From Dyella acidiphila (lineage in GTDB: Bacteria; Pseudomonadota; Gammaproteobacteria; Xanthomonadales; Rhodanobacteraceae), in the NCBI RefSeq assembly GCF_014863405.1, contig NZ_JACZZA010000014.1:1-64000 (forward strand): a stretch of 64,000 nt of DNA, written 5' to 3'. The stretch's first letter is position 1. Every line of letters begins with the position of its first letter. Of the stretch, positions 1 to 8,787 are shown in pieces. Below the pieces are notes generated by a model. The model saw nothing but the letters and a program-made list of their open reading frames with translations. It was not told the DNA's origin and searched no databases. Position numbers and translations under genes: made by a program.

Positions 1-790
1 GGCGAGGCTGCCCCCTCACCTCGATCCTCTCCCCGCAGGGGAGAGGAGGAAGAGCGGTGGTTCGTACAGCATGTTCGCGGCGCGCTCTGCTCCCTCTCCC
101 CGGCGGGGAGAGGGCTGGGGTGAGGGGGACACTCTTGCGGTGATGGTGGTTCGAAGCGTGGCTTCGATGTTGATTTACGGCGAGGGTGGCCCCTCACCTC
201 GATCCTCTCCCCGCAGGGGAGAGGAGGAAGAGCGGTGGTTCGCGTGGCGGTTATGTTTCGCCGCGTTCTGCTCCCTCTCCCCTGCGGGGAGAGGGCTGGG
301 GTGAGGGGGGCACTCTTGCGGTGATGGTGGTTCGAAGCGCGGCCTCGATGTTGATTTACGGCGAGGGTGCCCCCTCACCTCGATCCTCTCCCCGGAGGGG
401 AGAGGAGGAAGAGCGGTGGTTCGCGTGGTGATTGTGTTTCGCCGCGCTCTGCTCCCTCTCCCCTGCGGGGAGAGGGTTGGGGTGAGGGGGACACTCTTGC
501 GGTGATGGTGGTTCGAAGCGTGGCTTCGATGTTGATTTACGGCGAGGCTGCCCCCTCACCTCGATCCTCTCCCCGCAGGGGAGAGGAGGAAGAGCGGTGG
601 TTCGCGTGGCGGTTATGTTTCGCCGCGTTCTGCTCCCTCTCCCCTGCGGGGAGAGGGTTGGGGTGAGGGGGACACTCTTGCGGCGATGGTGGTTCGAAGC
701 GTGGCTTCGATGTTGATTTACGGCGAGGTTGGCCCCTCACCTCGATCCTCTCCCCGCAGGGGAGAGGAGGAAGAACGGTGGTTCGCGTGG
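1..790. repeat. Tandem array of ~181-bp composite REP (BIME-like) units
   Basis: The block beginning GGCGAGG recurs at 1, 179, 360, 541 and 722, giving periods of 178, 181, 181 and 181 bp: four full units and a partial fifth. Each unit carries two GC-rich palindromes with a CTCTCCCC/GGGGAGAG core in opposite orientation, each flanked by CCCCTCACC or its complement. Each unit is therefore an inverted pair of REP-like sequences, plus a smaller TTCGAAGCG/GCTTCGA palindrome. Units differ at scattered bases. The short ORFs here exist in several frames at once and repeat with the array, so I do not call them genes. The array may extend left of the window. Confidence 0.9.
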
Positions 791-1026
791 CTGGCGTGTT
801 CTACGGCGTGCAGGGCATCTTCGAGTTGCACGGTGGCCATTTCGAAACACGTGCCCAACACGGAACGCCGAATTTCCAGCAGTTCGTCTTCCTCTTCTTT
901 CGTTACTGCGTAAGTCATTTGCGCCAATAGACCCAAGTGATCGCGCAATTGCGCCAGCTTGCTATGGGCCTGTTCCGGTAGTGCCAGGCAAACCCCGGCT
1001 GCCGCTGCATGTCGTGCATCGTTCAT
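718..1026 (-). CDS. XAC0095-like small protein with a repeat-derived C-terminus
   Basis: A 102-residue protein. Residues about 8-75 (LPEQAHSKLAQLRDHLGLLA, then an acidic TKEEEDEL turn and a second helix ending near LEDALHAVEHA) resemble the short helical XAC0095 family of Xanthomonadales, whose function is unknown to me. The ATG at 1026 is preferred over an upstream in-frame start because GGAG lies about 8 bp before it. The last roughly 24 residues (SHANHRSSSSPLRGEDRGEG...) are translated from the last REP-like unit, so the gene lost its own stop codon and now ends inside the repeat array. Family members usually stop soon after the second helix. The family assignment is from memory; the fusion to the repeat is directly visible. 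Confidence 0.6.
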   Translation of the reverse strand: MNDARHAAAAGVCLALPEQAHSKLAQLRDHLGLLAQMTYAVTKEEEDELLEIRRSVLGTCFEMATVQLEDALHAVEHASHANHRSSSSPLRGEDRGEGPTSP

Positions 1027-1068
1027 TGTCTTTGCTCCATGTTGGTAAACACGCCGCACCTTGCGCAC

Positions 1069-1641
1069 GGCGTGCAGGGCTTACAGGAAAAATCCTGCGG
1101 TCAATGTCGGAAAGCTACGCTTCCGGTTCGACACAACGCCCTTAGGGGCTCGACATTGTCCGAGTTGGACAACGGTGAAGCAGCGGGGATGGGCACTGCG
1201 AAGGCACTGAGACGTGCACGTGCCGTATGATCGAATGTAACCATGATCTAACTTCCTAGTAGTTGGTTGTGGCCAGCGGATTGTGTGGGTGCCACCCCAT
1301 GCAATCCGCGCTTCTCTACATCACATCCTGTCGGGCACGGTTTGAATCTCGCAACAGAGAGCGTGCCCGACAGTGCAACCTTCGCACTTGTCGAAACGCT
1401 TGTCTGTCGGTGAATGCTGACAGTTCGTATCGATTGCAGACGCCACAAAACAAGCGGCCATCTCATGCGAGATGGCCGCTTGTTTTTGATTTCACTGCTT
1501 GATGATCTACGTCAAAGTGTGCTGAGTTGATTGCTGGAGTCGGTGGATCGAACGTGCGTGCCATCCGATTGCTGATATTCGCACCGGCAACAAAGCTGCT
1601 TCCGATTGCAGCATTGCCATGCCTCGCAGATGTACGGCGAT
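1069..1641. other. Intergenic region with two hairpins, no convincing gene
   Basis: This spacer lies between the XAC0095-like gene and the diguanylate cyclase gene. It holds a 12-bp inverted repeat (CTGTCGGGCACG at 1328-1339 and its complement at 1362-1373, 22-nt loop) and a terminator at 1451-1487. Short ORFs here have neither ribosome binding sites nor protein-like composition. Confidence 0.5.
1451..1487 (+). terminator. Strong hairpin terminator, possibly bidirectional
   Basis: A perfect 14-bp stem, CAAGCGGCCATCTC with its complement and an ATGC loop, is followed by TTTTT on the plus strand. On the minus strand the hairpin is followed by a weaker T-rich stretch, so it may also end the diguanylate cyclase transcript. 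Confidence 0.75.
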
Positions 1642-3393
1642 CTACCGCCCATGCCCCTGGTTCGAATGCGGACGCTGATACTTGCCATGCATCTCCGCAC
1701 GCCGCTCGAAGGCATGCACGTGGTTGCGTCCGTTGAGCTTGACGTAATACATCGCCTGGTCGGCGCGTTCGATCAGGGATTCCAGCGTATCGCCCAGGCT
1801 GCGCATGGCCAGGCCGATGCTGATGCTGAGCAGCAGGTCGTTCTGGTCCACCGCAATTTCCAGGCGATGTACGCGTCGGCATAGGCGCGTGGCAACTTGC
1901 AGGGACTGTTCTTCGTTGACGCCATAGAGCATGGCCACGAATTCTTCGCCGCCATAGCGGCCCAGCAAATCGTTGGGGCGCAGTTCGTTGTTGAGTACCT
2001 CCGATACCGCTACCAGGGCGCGGTCGCCGGCCGCATGGCCCTGGCGATCGTTGAGTACCTTGAAATGATCCAGATCCAGGAACAGCAGCGCGATCGGCTG
2101 GTTCTGTTCCATGCCTTCGGCCAGCATGCGATGTGCGGCTTCGGTCCACGCGCGGCGGTTGAACAAGTTGGTCAGCGCATCGCGATCGGCCAGCACACGC
2201 ACGCTGTCGCGATCGCGGCGCATGGTCAGTGCGCGGTCGGCCAGGCCCAGCGACAGCACAATCGCTTCGAACGCGCCCATGCCGATGCTGGCGTCGTTGA
2301 GCCAGTCCAGCGTGGGCAGTGCGCCGGTGACTTGCGCGCTGGTCATGGCGGTGAGCACCAGCAGCGGGGTCCAGCCGAGCAGGAAGAACCAGGCCGGACG
2401 CGAGCCGCGTATGCCGGCGATCAGCGCGCTGAACAGCAGCAGCAGCGCACCGAGAATCAGCACCGGATTGACCAGTACCCGGGCCATCTCCACCAGTTCG
2501 GCGATCTGGCTGCAGCGCAGCAGCACGATCAGCGGCATGCCGATGCCCAGCGCTACCACGGGGGCGCGCAGCAGCGGCGCGTAGCGGGGCAGGTCGCAGA
2601 AGCGGGCGACGAAGAGTGAGGCGAACGATACCGACAAGGCGGTGGCGGAGATGCCGACCAGCAGTTCCGAGCCGGCCAGCCAGCTCAGGCCCAGGGGGTG
2701 GAACAGAAAGCCGGTCTGCACGCTTTGCACGATCACGTAGCAAAGCATGTAGCCGGTGTACCAGGCGAAGGTCATGTCGCGCAGCATCAGCGCGAAGCAC
2801 AAGGCCATCAGCGCCATCGCCACCATCACGGCAAAGCAGGCGGTGGCGAAGGTGAGCCAGTTGGCGTCTGCCTGCAGGAAGTCGTCCAGGTTTTGCAGCT
2901 CGAAGCGTTCGGGTGCCGACATGCTGCCGCTGGCTTCGAACTTCAGCAGGATCGGCACGGCCTGTCCGCGATCGACCGCCAGGCGAAAGGCCAGTCGCCC
3001 GTGGCCGTGCAGGTGCGCAGTGAAATCGTCCAGTGCCAGGGTGCGCACCGCCCCCTGATCGTCATACAGGCTGATGGCACCCAGTGGGGCGGGGTAGATG
3101 GATAGCACGCGTTCTTCGTCGGTATGGGACGGTTCGGGCTGCAATACCACCCAACTGCCCATCGCATCGCGCGGGAACAGCTGCAGCATGGCGGGGTTGA
3201 AGGCCTTGAGCGTGCCGTGCCGGAAGGCGTTGAGTATCTGCGCCGGGGCGTCGCCGCGAGCCACTTCGCGCCAGGCGCCGTGCAGGGGAGCGCCGGTGCC
3301 AGCGTGCAGCAGGGAGAACCACAGCATCCAGGCCATCGGCACGGCGGCAAGCAGCCCCCTGCGCCAGCCTTTGAAGAAGAAAACGTCCCTCAC
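1642..3393 (-). CDS. Membrane diguanylate cyclase (7TMR-DISM sensor, GGDEF)
   Basis: A protein of about 583 residues that should make cyclic di-GMP from two GTP. An N-terminal hydrophobic helix (LLAAVPMAWMLWFSLLHAG) is followed by an extracytoplasmic region of about 150 residues resembling 7TMR-DISMED2, then about seven hydrophobic helices, then a C-terminal GGDEF domain. The active site reads GRYGGEEF. RPND lies five residues before it, matching the RxxD inhibitory site, so product inhibition is likely. The GTG start at 3393 has AAGGGG about 6 bp upstream; an upstream ATG gives an unlikely basic extension. It is transcribed alone. The ligand of the sensor region cannot be told from sequence. 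Confidence 0.88.
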   Translation of the reverse strand: MRDVFFFKGWRRGLLAAVPMAWMLWFSLLHAGTGAPLHGAWREVARGDAPAQILNAFRHGTLKAFNPAMLQLFPRDAMGSWVVLQPEPSHTDEERVLSIYPAPLGAISLYDDQGAVRTLALDDFTAHLHGHGRLAFRLAVDRGQAVPILLKFEASGSMSAPERFELQNLDDFLQADANWLTFATACFAVMVAMALMALCFALMLRDMTFAWYTGYMLCYVIVQSVQTGFLFHPLGLSWLAGSELLVGISATALSVSFASLFVARFCDLPRYAPLLRAPVVALGIGMPLIVLLRCSQIAELVEMARVLVNPVLILGALLLLFSALIAGIRGSRPAWFFLLGWTPLLVLTAMTSAQVTGALPTLDWLNDASIGMGAFEAIVLSLGLADRALTMRRDRDSVRVLADRDALTNLFNRRAWTEAAHRMLAEGMEQNQPIALLFLDLDHFKVLNDRQGHAAGDRALVAVSEVLNNELRPNDLLGRYGGEEFVAMLYGVNEEQSLQVATRLCRRVHRLEIAVDQNDLLLSISIGLAMRSLGDTLESLIERADQAMYYVKLNGRNHVHAFERRAEMHGKYQRPHSNQGHGR

Positions 3394-3697
3394 CGCTGCC
3401 CCTTGTGCTGAAGCGGCCCTGCACCTGTTGCCAGCAGGCCGCACCCCGATCCGGTCGCTCTGCGTCTTGTGCGCGATCGCCGGTTCCCCTTCACCGACGG
3501 CGCTGCCATTGTTACCTGCCGGCAGCGCCCTAGTGCAATCGGTGATCGACTTTTACCCCATGCAGGGGGCGTGCCAGCCGGTCAATGGCTTGTAAAACGG
3601 GGCTATACGCGAAATTGCGCGCGGCGCGCGTATCTTTTTGTCACGCCGTGACGAGGCGTGTGACAGGCTAGGTCAGTTCACTTTTTGCGGAGGGTAT

Positions 3698-4255
3698 ATG
3701 GCTGGTATCAAAGTGGCGGTGCTGATTGGCAGCCTGCGCCAGGATTCCTTCAATCGCCGGCTGGCGCGTGCGGTGGAGCGGCTGGCGCCGGCGGAGTTCT
3801 CTTTCGAGCATGTGCAGATCGACCACCTGCCGTTCTACGACCAGGATTTCGATCACGAGTATCCGGCCCCCTGCGGCACGCTGAAGGCGCAGATCAAGGC
3901 GGCCGATGCCCTGCTGTTCGTCACGCCCGAATACAACCGTTCCATCCCCGGCGTGCTGAAGAATGCGCTCGACATTGCCTCGCGGCCGTATGGCACCAAT
4001 GCCTTTGCGGGCAAGCCGGGTGCGGTGATGGGTGCGTCGATCGGTGCGACCGGCACGGCGCTGGCGCAGCAGCACCTGCGCAATGTATTGGCCTACCTGG
4101 ATGTGGCGGTGCTGGCGCAGCCGGAGGTGTTCGTGAAGTTCACCGATGGCTTGATCGATGCGGATGGGCACATCGGCGTGGAGAGCACGCAGAAGTTTCT
4201 GCAGGGGTTTGTCGACAAGTATGTGGCGTGGGTGAAGCGATTCGTGGCGCACTAG
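3698..4255 (+). CDS. NAD(P)H-dependent FMN reductase
   Basis: A 185-residue flavodoxin-like protein of the NADPH-dependent FMN reductase family (ChrR/YieF-type quinone or azo reductases). The FMN phosphate loop is visible as GSLRQDSFNRRLA near the N-terminus, and the second signature PEYNRSIPGVLKNALD lies in the middle. The start at 3698 has GGAGGG 5 bp upstream, so the longer ORF upstream is not used. It would transfer two electrons from NAD(P)H to quinones or related acceptors in the cytoplasm. It is a single gene, convergent with ppk and separated from it by a REP-like hairpin. Confidence 0.88.
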   Translation: MAGIKVAVLIGSLRQDSFNRRLARAVERLAPAEFSFEHVQIDHLPFYDQDFDHEYPAPCGTLKAQIKAADALLFVTPEYNRSIPGVLKNALDIASRPYGTNAFAGKPGAVMGASIGATGTALAQQHLRNVLAYLDVAVLAQPEVFVKFTDGLIDADGHIGVESTQKFLQGFVDKYVAWVKRFVAH

Positions 4256-4284
4256 CCGCCCGGCTGCGTCCTGCCTTCGCTTCG

Positions 4285-4314
4285 CCGTTATCCCGGCCTT
4301 CGCCGGGATGACGG
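4285..4314. repeat. REP-like hairpin between convergent genes
   Basis: A 13-bp stem (CCGTTATCCCGGC against GCCGGGATGACGG, one wobble) with a 4-nt loop lies between the FMN reductase and ppk stop codons. It belongs to the widespread GTCATCCCGGC class of palindromes and probably acts as a transcript end barrier. Confidence 0.7.
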
Positions 4315-4321
4315 TTGCGTG

Positions 4322-6487
4322 TTACCGCACCGGCGCGCTACCCACTCCGCAGTACTTCTCCAGCAACTGCTGCTGCACATCATGCGGCTCCTGGCCTTCG
4401 TCCGGCTGCAGATGCACATAGCTGCCATCCGACTGCAGCTGCCACGCGGTGGTGTTGTCGCCCAGATACAGCTCCAGCTCCTTGCGAATACGCTGGCGCA
4501 ATTTGCGCTCGCCGATCGGGAACGCGGTTTCCACGCGGCGGTCCAGATTGCGTTCCATGAAATCGGCGCTGGCCAGGTACATGCTTTCGTCGCCGTCATT
4601 GGCGAACCAGTACACGCGGCTGTGTTCCAGGAAGCGGCCGACGATCGAGCGCACGCGGATATTCTGCGATACGCCGGGAATGCCGGGCCGCAGGCAGCAG
4701 GTGCCGCGCACCAGCAGGTCGATCTGCACGCCGGAGCCGCTGGCCTTGTACAGCGCGCGGATCATCTTGGCGTCGGTCAGCGCATTGACCTTGATGATCA
4801 TCTGCGCCGGCTTGCCTGCTTCGGCATGTGCCTGTTCGCGCGCAATCATTTCCAGCAGCGTTTTTTTCAGGGTGAACGGTGCGTGCAGCAGCTTTTTCAT
4901 CTTCAGCAGCTTGCCCATGCCGGTGAGCTGGCTGAACAGTTTGTGCACGTCCTCGCACAGGGCAGGCTCGGAGGTGAGCAGGCTGTAGTCGGTGTACAGG
5001 CGCGCGTTGCCGCTGTGGTAATTGCCGGTGCCAAGGTGTGCGTAACGTTGCAGCTTGTTGCCTTCGCGGCGCTGGATCAGCATCAGCTTGGCATGCGTTT
5101 TCACGTCCACCACGCCGTAGATCACCACCGCGCCGGCCTGCTGCAGGCGCGTGGCCAGGCCAAGGTTGGATTCTTCGTCGAAGCGTGCGCGCAGTTCCAC
5201 CACCGCAATCACTTCCTTGCCGGCGCGGGCGGCTTCCACCAGTGCGTCGACGATTTCGGAATTGGCGCCGGTGCGGTACAGCGTCTGCTCGATGGTGAGC
5301 ACAGCCGGATCTTTCGCCGCCTGGCGCACCAGGTCTACTACCGGCGCGAACGATTCGTAAGGGTGCATCAGCAGTACATCTTGCTTGCTGATCACCTGGA
5401 ACAGGTCTTCGGCCTTTTTCAGTGCCTTGGGAATCGCCGGCACAAACGGCGCGTATTGCAGCTGCGGGCTCTCGCTGCGGCTGACGATGCCGAACAGGCG
5501 GGTGAGATTGACCGGGCCATTTACTTCATACAGTTCGGCTTCGGTCAGGCCGAACTGCTTGAGCAGGTATTCGATCAGCGGGCGCGGGCAGTTGTCGGCT
5601 ACTTCCAGGCGTACGGCGTCGCCGAAGCGGCGCGAGGACAGTTCGCCGCGCAGGGCGCGGGCGAGGTCGTCCATTTCTTCCGGGTCGATGGTGAGGTCGG
5701 CGTTGCGGGTCAGGCGGAACTGGTAGCAGCCGCGCACTTCCATGCCGGGGAACAGGTCCTCTGCATGCGCATGCATGATCGAGGACAGCAGCACATAGTT
5801 CTCGCCGCCTTCGCAGACATCGTCCGGCAGACGGATGATGCGCGGCAGTACGCGCGGCGCCGGCAGAATGGCCAGGCCCGAATCGCGGCCGAAGGCATCC
5901 ACGCCTTCCAGTTCCACGATGAAGTTGAGGCTCTTGTTGACCAGCAGCGGAAACGGATGGGTGGGGTCCAGCCCGATCGGCGTCATCATCGGCGCCACTT
6001 CCTGACGGAAGTAGCGCTGCACCCAGCGCTTCTGCGCGGCGTTCCAGCTTTCGCGGCGCACGATGCGGATGCCGTGGCGATCCAGCTCCGGCAGCAGGCG
6101 CTCGTTGAGGATGCTGTACTGGCGGGCGATCTGCCGGTGCGCGATGTCGCTGATTTCGGCCAGCGCCAGCTTCGGCGTGATGCCGTCGGGGCCGACGATC
6201 TCGTGGCCGTAGGCGAGCTGTCCTTTCAGGCCAGCGACGCGAATCTCGAAGAATTCATCCATGTTGCTGGAGAAGATCAGCAGGAACTTCAGCCGCTCCA
6301 GCAGCGGCGTGCGTTCGTCCAGTGCCTGTTCCAGTACGCGGTTGTTGAACTGCAGCTGGGACAGCTCGCGATGGATGTAATAGGTCTTGTCGCTGAGGTC
6401 GACCGCCGGCGCACTGGGGGCCGCAGGTGTTTCGGGCGCGGTAGCGCTGGCGGCGGACATGGCGTCTTGGTCGTTGCGTTTGCTCAT
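4322..6487 (-). CDS. ppk1: Polyphosphate kinase 1
   Basis: A 721-residue enzyme that polymerises the gamma phosphate of ATP into polyphosphate. The N-terminal PPK region opens [19 protein letters not shown]. The catalytic core has [20 protein letters not shown], containing the autophosphorylated histidine of the family. The C-terminal phospholipase-D-like half holds [18 protein letters not shown] with the second conserved histidine. I place the start at the ATG of MSKRNDQ (6487); an in-frame ATG 14 codons upstream lacks a ribosome binding site. The length fits the family. No ppx gene is adjacent. The long ORF on the opposite strand is a codon-bias shadow. Confidence 0.96.
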   Translation of the reverse strand: MSKRNDQDAMSAASATAPETPAAPSAPAVDLSDKTYYIHRELSQLQFNNRVLEQALDERTPLLERLKFLLIFSSNMDEFFEIRVAGLKGQLAYGHEIVGPDGITPKLALAEISDIAHRQIARQYSILNERLLPELDRHGIRIVRRESWNAAQKRWVQRYFRQEVAPMMTPIGLDPTHPFPLLVNKSLNFIVELEGVDAFGRDSGLAILPAPRVLPRIIRLPDDVCEGGENYVLLSSIMHAHAEDLFPGMEVRGCYQFRLTRNADLTIDPEEMDDLARALRGELSSRRFGDAVRLEVADNCPRPLIEYLLKQFGLTEAELYEVNGPVNLTRLFGIVSRSESPQLQYAPFVPAIPKALKKAEDLFQVISKQDVLLMHPYESFAPVVDLVRQAAKDPAVLTIEQTLYRTGANSEIVDALVEAARAGKEVIAVVELRARFDEESNLGLATRLQQAGAVVIYGVVDVKTHAKLMLIQRREGNKLQRYAHLGTGNYHSGNARLYTDYSLLTSEPALCEDVHKLFSQLTGMGKLLKMKKLLHAPFTLKKTLLEMIAREQAHAEAGKPAQMIIKVNALTDAKMIRALYKASGSGVQIDLLVRGTCCLRPGIPGVSQNIRVRSIVGRFLEHSRVYWFANDGDESMYLASADFMERNLDRRVETAFPIGERKLRQRIRKELELYLGDNTTAWQLQSDGSYVHLQPDEGQEPHDVQQQLLEKYCGVGSAPVR

Positions 6488-6602
6488 CGTTACACCATCC
6501 GGGTGACTGGGTGGCGACGCCGTACCCATGCGGTAGGGTCACTGCGTTGACATGTTGCGGCAACGCGTTGACATGGGTGTGACATCGCAGGCGCCATCGC
6601 CA

Positions 6603-7385
6603 TTACGCGGCCTGCGGCAGCAGGTAATGGCTCGGCGCAGCCCCCAGCGTACGCCGGAACGCGGCGGTAAATGCACTGCTGCTGCTATAGCCGAGCTCGA
6701 TCGCCACCTGCGTCACGGATTGTCCGCGCGCCAGCCGCGACAGCGCGGAGAGCAGGCAAGCCTGCTGGCGCCAGCTGCTGAAGCTCATGCCGGTCTGTTC
6801 GCGGAACAGGCGCGTGAAATTGCGCCGGCTCATGCCGGCCTGGTGCGCCATGGTGTCGATATCGATTTCCAGCGAGGGCGCGTGAATCAGCGCGCGGCAC
6901 AAGCGGGCCAGGCGCGGATCCTGTGGCAGCGGCGTGCTCAGGGGCAGGCTGGGCATATGGGCGATTTCATCCACCAGCAGGCGCATCACGCGCTCGTCGC
7001 GGCCGCCGAGCGGGTATTCGGCCGGGAGGTCCACCGCCTCGGCCAGCAGGGCGTCCAGGAGCGGCGACACGCTGAGCACGGTGCAATGGGCGGACAGTCC
7101 GGCGCGGGCTGCGACCTCGGGCAGCAGATAGGCGCTGCGCAGCGCGGTAAGGCCGCCCATCTGCACGGTGTGCGGCATGCCGGGCGGAATCCACAAGGCA
7201 CGCCGCGGCGGCACTACCCAGCTGCCTTCGCTGGTGATCACGGTCAGCACGCCGGCCACGGCGTACAGGCACTGGCCGCGCTTATGCGTATGGCTGGGCA
7301 GCAGGGTGCCGGAAACGTATTCATTGCCGGTGGCGATCACGTCGCGCGGGGTGTCCTCGTAATTGGCAACCCGGGTGTTGCGCAT
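6603..7385 (-). CDS. AraC-family regulator, NimR-like
   Basis: A 260-residue regulator. The N-terminal half is an AraC_binding cupin (LPSHTHKRGQCLYAVAGVLT, then PPRRALWIPPGMPHTV). The C-terminal half has two helix-turn-helix motifs (IDTMAHQAGMSRRNFTRLFR and QVAIELGYSSSSAFTAAFRR). The architecture matches the YeaM/NimR group, which controls nearby MFS drug exporters. It is divergent from the Fsr-like exporter across about 130 bp, so control of that exporter is the natural inference. The inducer is not evident. Confidence 0.88.
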   Translation of the reverse strand: MRNTRVANYEDTPRDVIATGNEYVSGTLLPSHTHKRGQCLYAVAGVLTVITSEGSWVVPPRRALWIPPGMPHTVQMGGLTALRSAYLLPEVAARAGLSAHCTVLSVSPLLDALLAEAVDLPAEYPLGGRDERVMRLLVDEIAHMPSLPLSTPLPQDPRLARLCRALIHAPSLEIDIDTMAHQAGMSRRNFTRLFREQTGMSFSSWRQQACLLSALSRLARGQSVTQVAIELGYSSSSAFTAAFRRTLGAAPSHYLLPQAA

Positions 7386-7515
7386 GGGGCAGCGCCTCTG
7401 GTTTGGCCCGATTTCTACAGAACTTGACCCGATAGTGCATGCGGGCCGCAGATGGCTACTTTAAGGTGGCATCCGCAGCGAGGCAATCTCGCCCCCATCC
7501 CCACTTCGAGTGCTT
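7386..7515. promoter_or_regulatory. Divergent promoter region for the AraC/Fsr pair
   Basis: This 130-bp spacer separates two divergent start codons and must hold both promoters and any AraC-type operator. I could not pick an unambiguous -35/-10 pair or operator by eye. Confidence 0.5.
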
Positions 7516-8757
7516 ATGCAGAACTCAGCCGATTCGATTTCCCTGCCGGCGGGCGCGCCAGCCCCCGCTGCCGCGCAGCGCACGGACTACAGCATCCTGG
7601 GTGCGATCAGCTTTTCGCATCTGCTCAACGACATGATCCAGTCGCTGATCCTGGCGATCTATCCGCTGCTCAAGAGCGGCTTCAACCTCAGCTTCGGCCA
7701 AGTCGGCCTGATCACGCTGACCTACCAGGTCACCGCCTCGCTGCTGCAGCCGCTGGTCGGCATGGTCACCGACCGCAAGCCGATGCCGTATTCGCTGCCG
7801 GTCGGCATGGGCTTCACCCTGTGCGGTCTGTTGCTGCTGGCGGTGGCGCCGAATTTCCCGGTGCTGTTGCTGGCGGCGGGCCTTGTAGGCACCGGCTCGT
7901 CGGTCTTCCATCCGGAATCCTCCCGCGTGGCGCGACTGGCCTCGGGCGGCCAGCACGGGCTGGCGCAGTCGCTGTTCCAGGTGGGCGGCAATACCGGCTC
8001 GTCGCTGGGGCCGCTGCTGGCAGCGTGGATCATCGTGCCGCACGGGCGCGGCAGCGTGGCCTGGTTCTCGCTCGCCGCCTTGCTGGCGATGGTGGTGTTG
8101 CTGCAGGTGGGGCGCTGGTACCGGATGCATCACGTCAGCCGCAGCAAGGCCGTGCGTCACGCTGCGGGCGAGGCGCTGAGCCGCGGCAAGGTGACGATGT
8201 GCATCTCCATCCTCGGCATGCTGATCTTCTCCAAGTATTTCTACCTGGCCAGCATCAGCAGCTATTTCACCTTCTATCTGATCCACACCTTCGGCGTGTC
8301 GGTGCAGAACGCGCAGGTGCATCTGTTTGTATTCCTGTTCGCGGTTGCCGCGGGTTCGCTGATCGGCGGCCCGGTGGGCGACCGCATCGGGCGCAAGTGG
8401 GTGATCTGGGTATCGATCCTGGGCGTGGCGCCGTTCACGCTGGCGCTGCCGCACGCCAATCTGTTCTGGACCGGTGTGCTGACGGTGGTGATCGGCCTGA
8501 TTCTTTCCTCGGCGTTCTCGGCGATCCTGGTCTATGCGCAGGAGCTGATACCGGGGCGTGTGGGCATGGTGTCCGGGTTGTTCTTCGGCTTTGCCTTCGG
8601 CATGGGCGGCATCGGCGCCGCAGTACTCGGGCGCGTGGCGGATGCGCATGGCATCGACTATGTGTACACCTTATGTGCGTATCTGCCCTTGATCGGTGTG
8701 CTCGCGGTTTTTCTGCCCGATCTGGAACGGCCGAGGCGCAAGTTGGCCAAGGCATAA
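7516..8757 (+). CDS. fsr: MFS exporter of the fosmidomycin-resistance (Fsr) type
   Basis: A 413-residue inner-membrane transporter with about 12 hydrophobic segments. The early motif FSHLLNDMIQSLILAIYPLL and the region GTGSSVFHPESSRVARLASG are characteristic of Fsr-like MFS exporters, which pump out fosmidomycin and related compounds by proton antiport. The ATG at 7516 is chosen; a GTG two codons upstream is also in frame. The gene ends directly at a Rho-independent terminator. The divergent NimR-like regulator makes it an inducible efflux unit. The natural substrate is unknown. Confidence 0.9.
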   Translation: MQNSADSISLPAGAPAPAAAQRTDYSILGAISFSHLLNDMIQSLILAIYPLLKSGFNLSFGQVGLITLTYQVTASLLQPLVGMVTDRKPMPYSLPVGMGFTLCGLLLLAVAPNFPVLLLAAGLVGTGSSVFHPESSRVARLASGGQHGLAQSLFQVGGNTGSSLGPLLAAWIIVPHGRGSVAWFSLAALLAMVVLLQVGRWYRMHHVSRSKAVRHAAGEALSRGKVTMCISILGMLIFSKYFYLASISSYFTFYLIHTFGVSVQNAQVHLFVFLFAVAAGSLIGGPVGDRIGRKWVIWVSILGVAPFTLALPHANLFWTGVLTVVIGLILSSAFSAILVYAQELIPGRVGMVSGLFFGFAFGMGGIGAAVLGRVADAHGIDYVYTLCAYLPLIGVLAVFLPDLERPRRKLAKA

Positions 8758-8785
8758 AAAAAGGCCCGCAGTTGCGGGCCTTTTT
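8756..8785 (+). terminator. Rho-independent terminator
   Basis: The stem AAAAAGGCCCGCA/TGCGGGCCTTTTT with a 2-nt loop overlaps the stop codon of the exporter gene. Its symmetry means it can also serve the convergent M16 protease gene. Confidence 0.92.
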
Positions 8786-8787
8786 GT

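Noticed and set aside
1-790. Repeat array considered as CRISPR
   Set aside because: The whole 181-bp unit is repeated, including the parts between palindromes; there are no unique spacers and no cas genes.
1463-2800. 445-codon minus-strand ORF overlapping the first diguanylate cyclase
   Set aside because: It is the Arg/Ala-rich alternative frame of the GGDEF gene on the same strand.
4319-6550. 743-codon ORF antisense to ppk1
   Set aside because: High-GC codon bias leaves the opposite frame open; the translation is His/Gln/Ala-rich, with no family motifs, and ppk1 is unambiguous.
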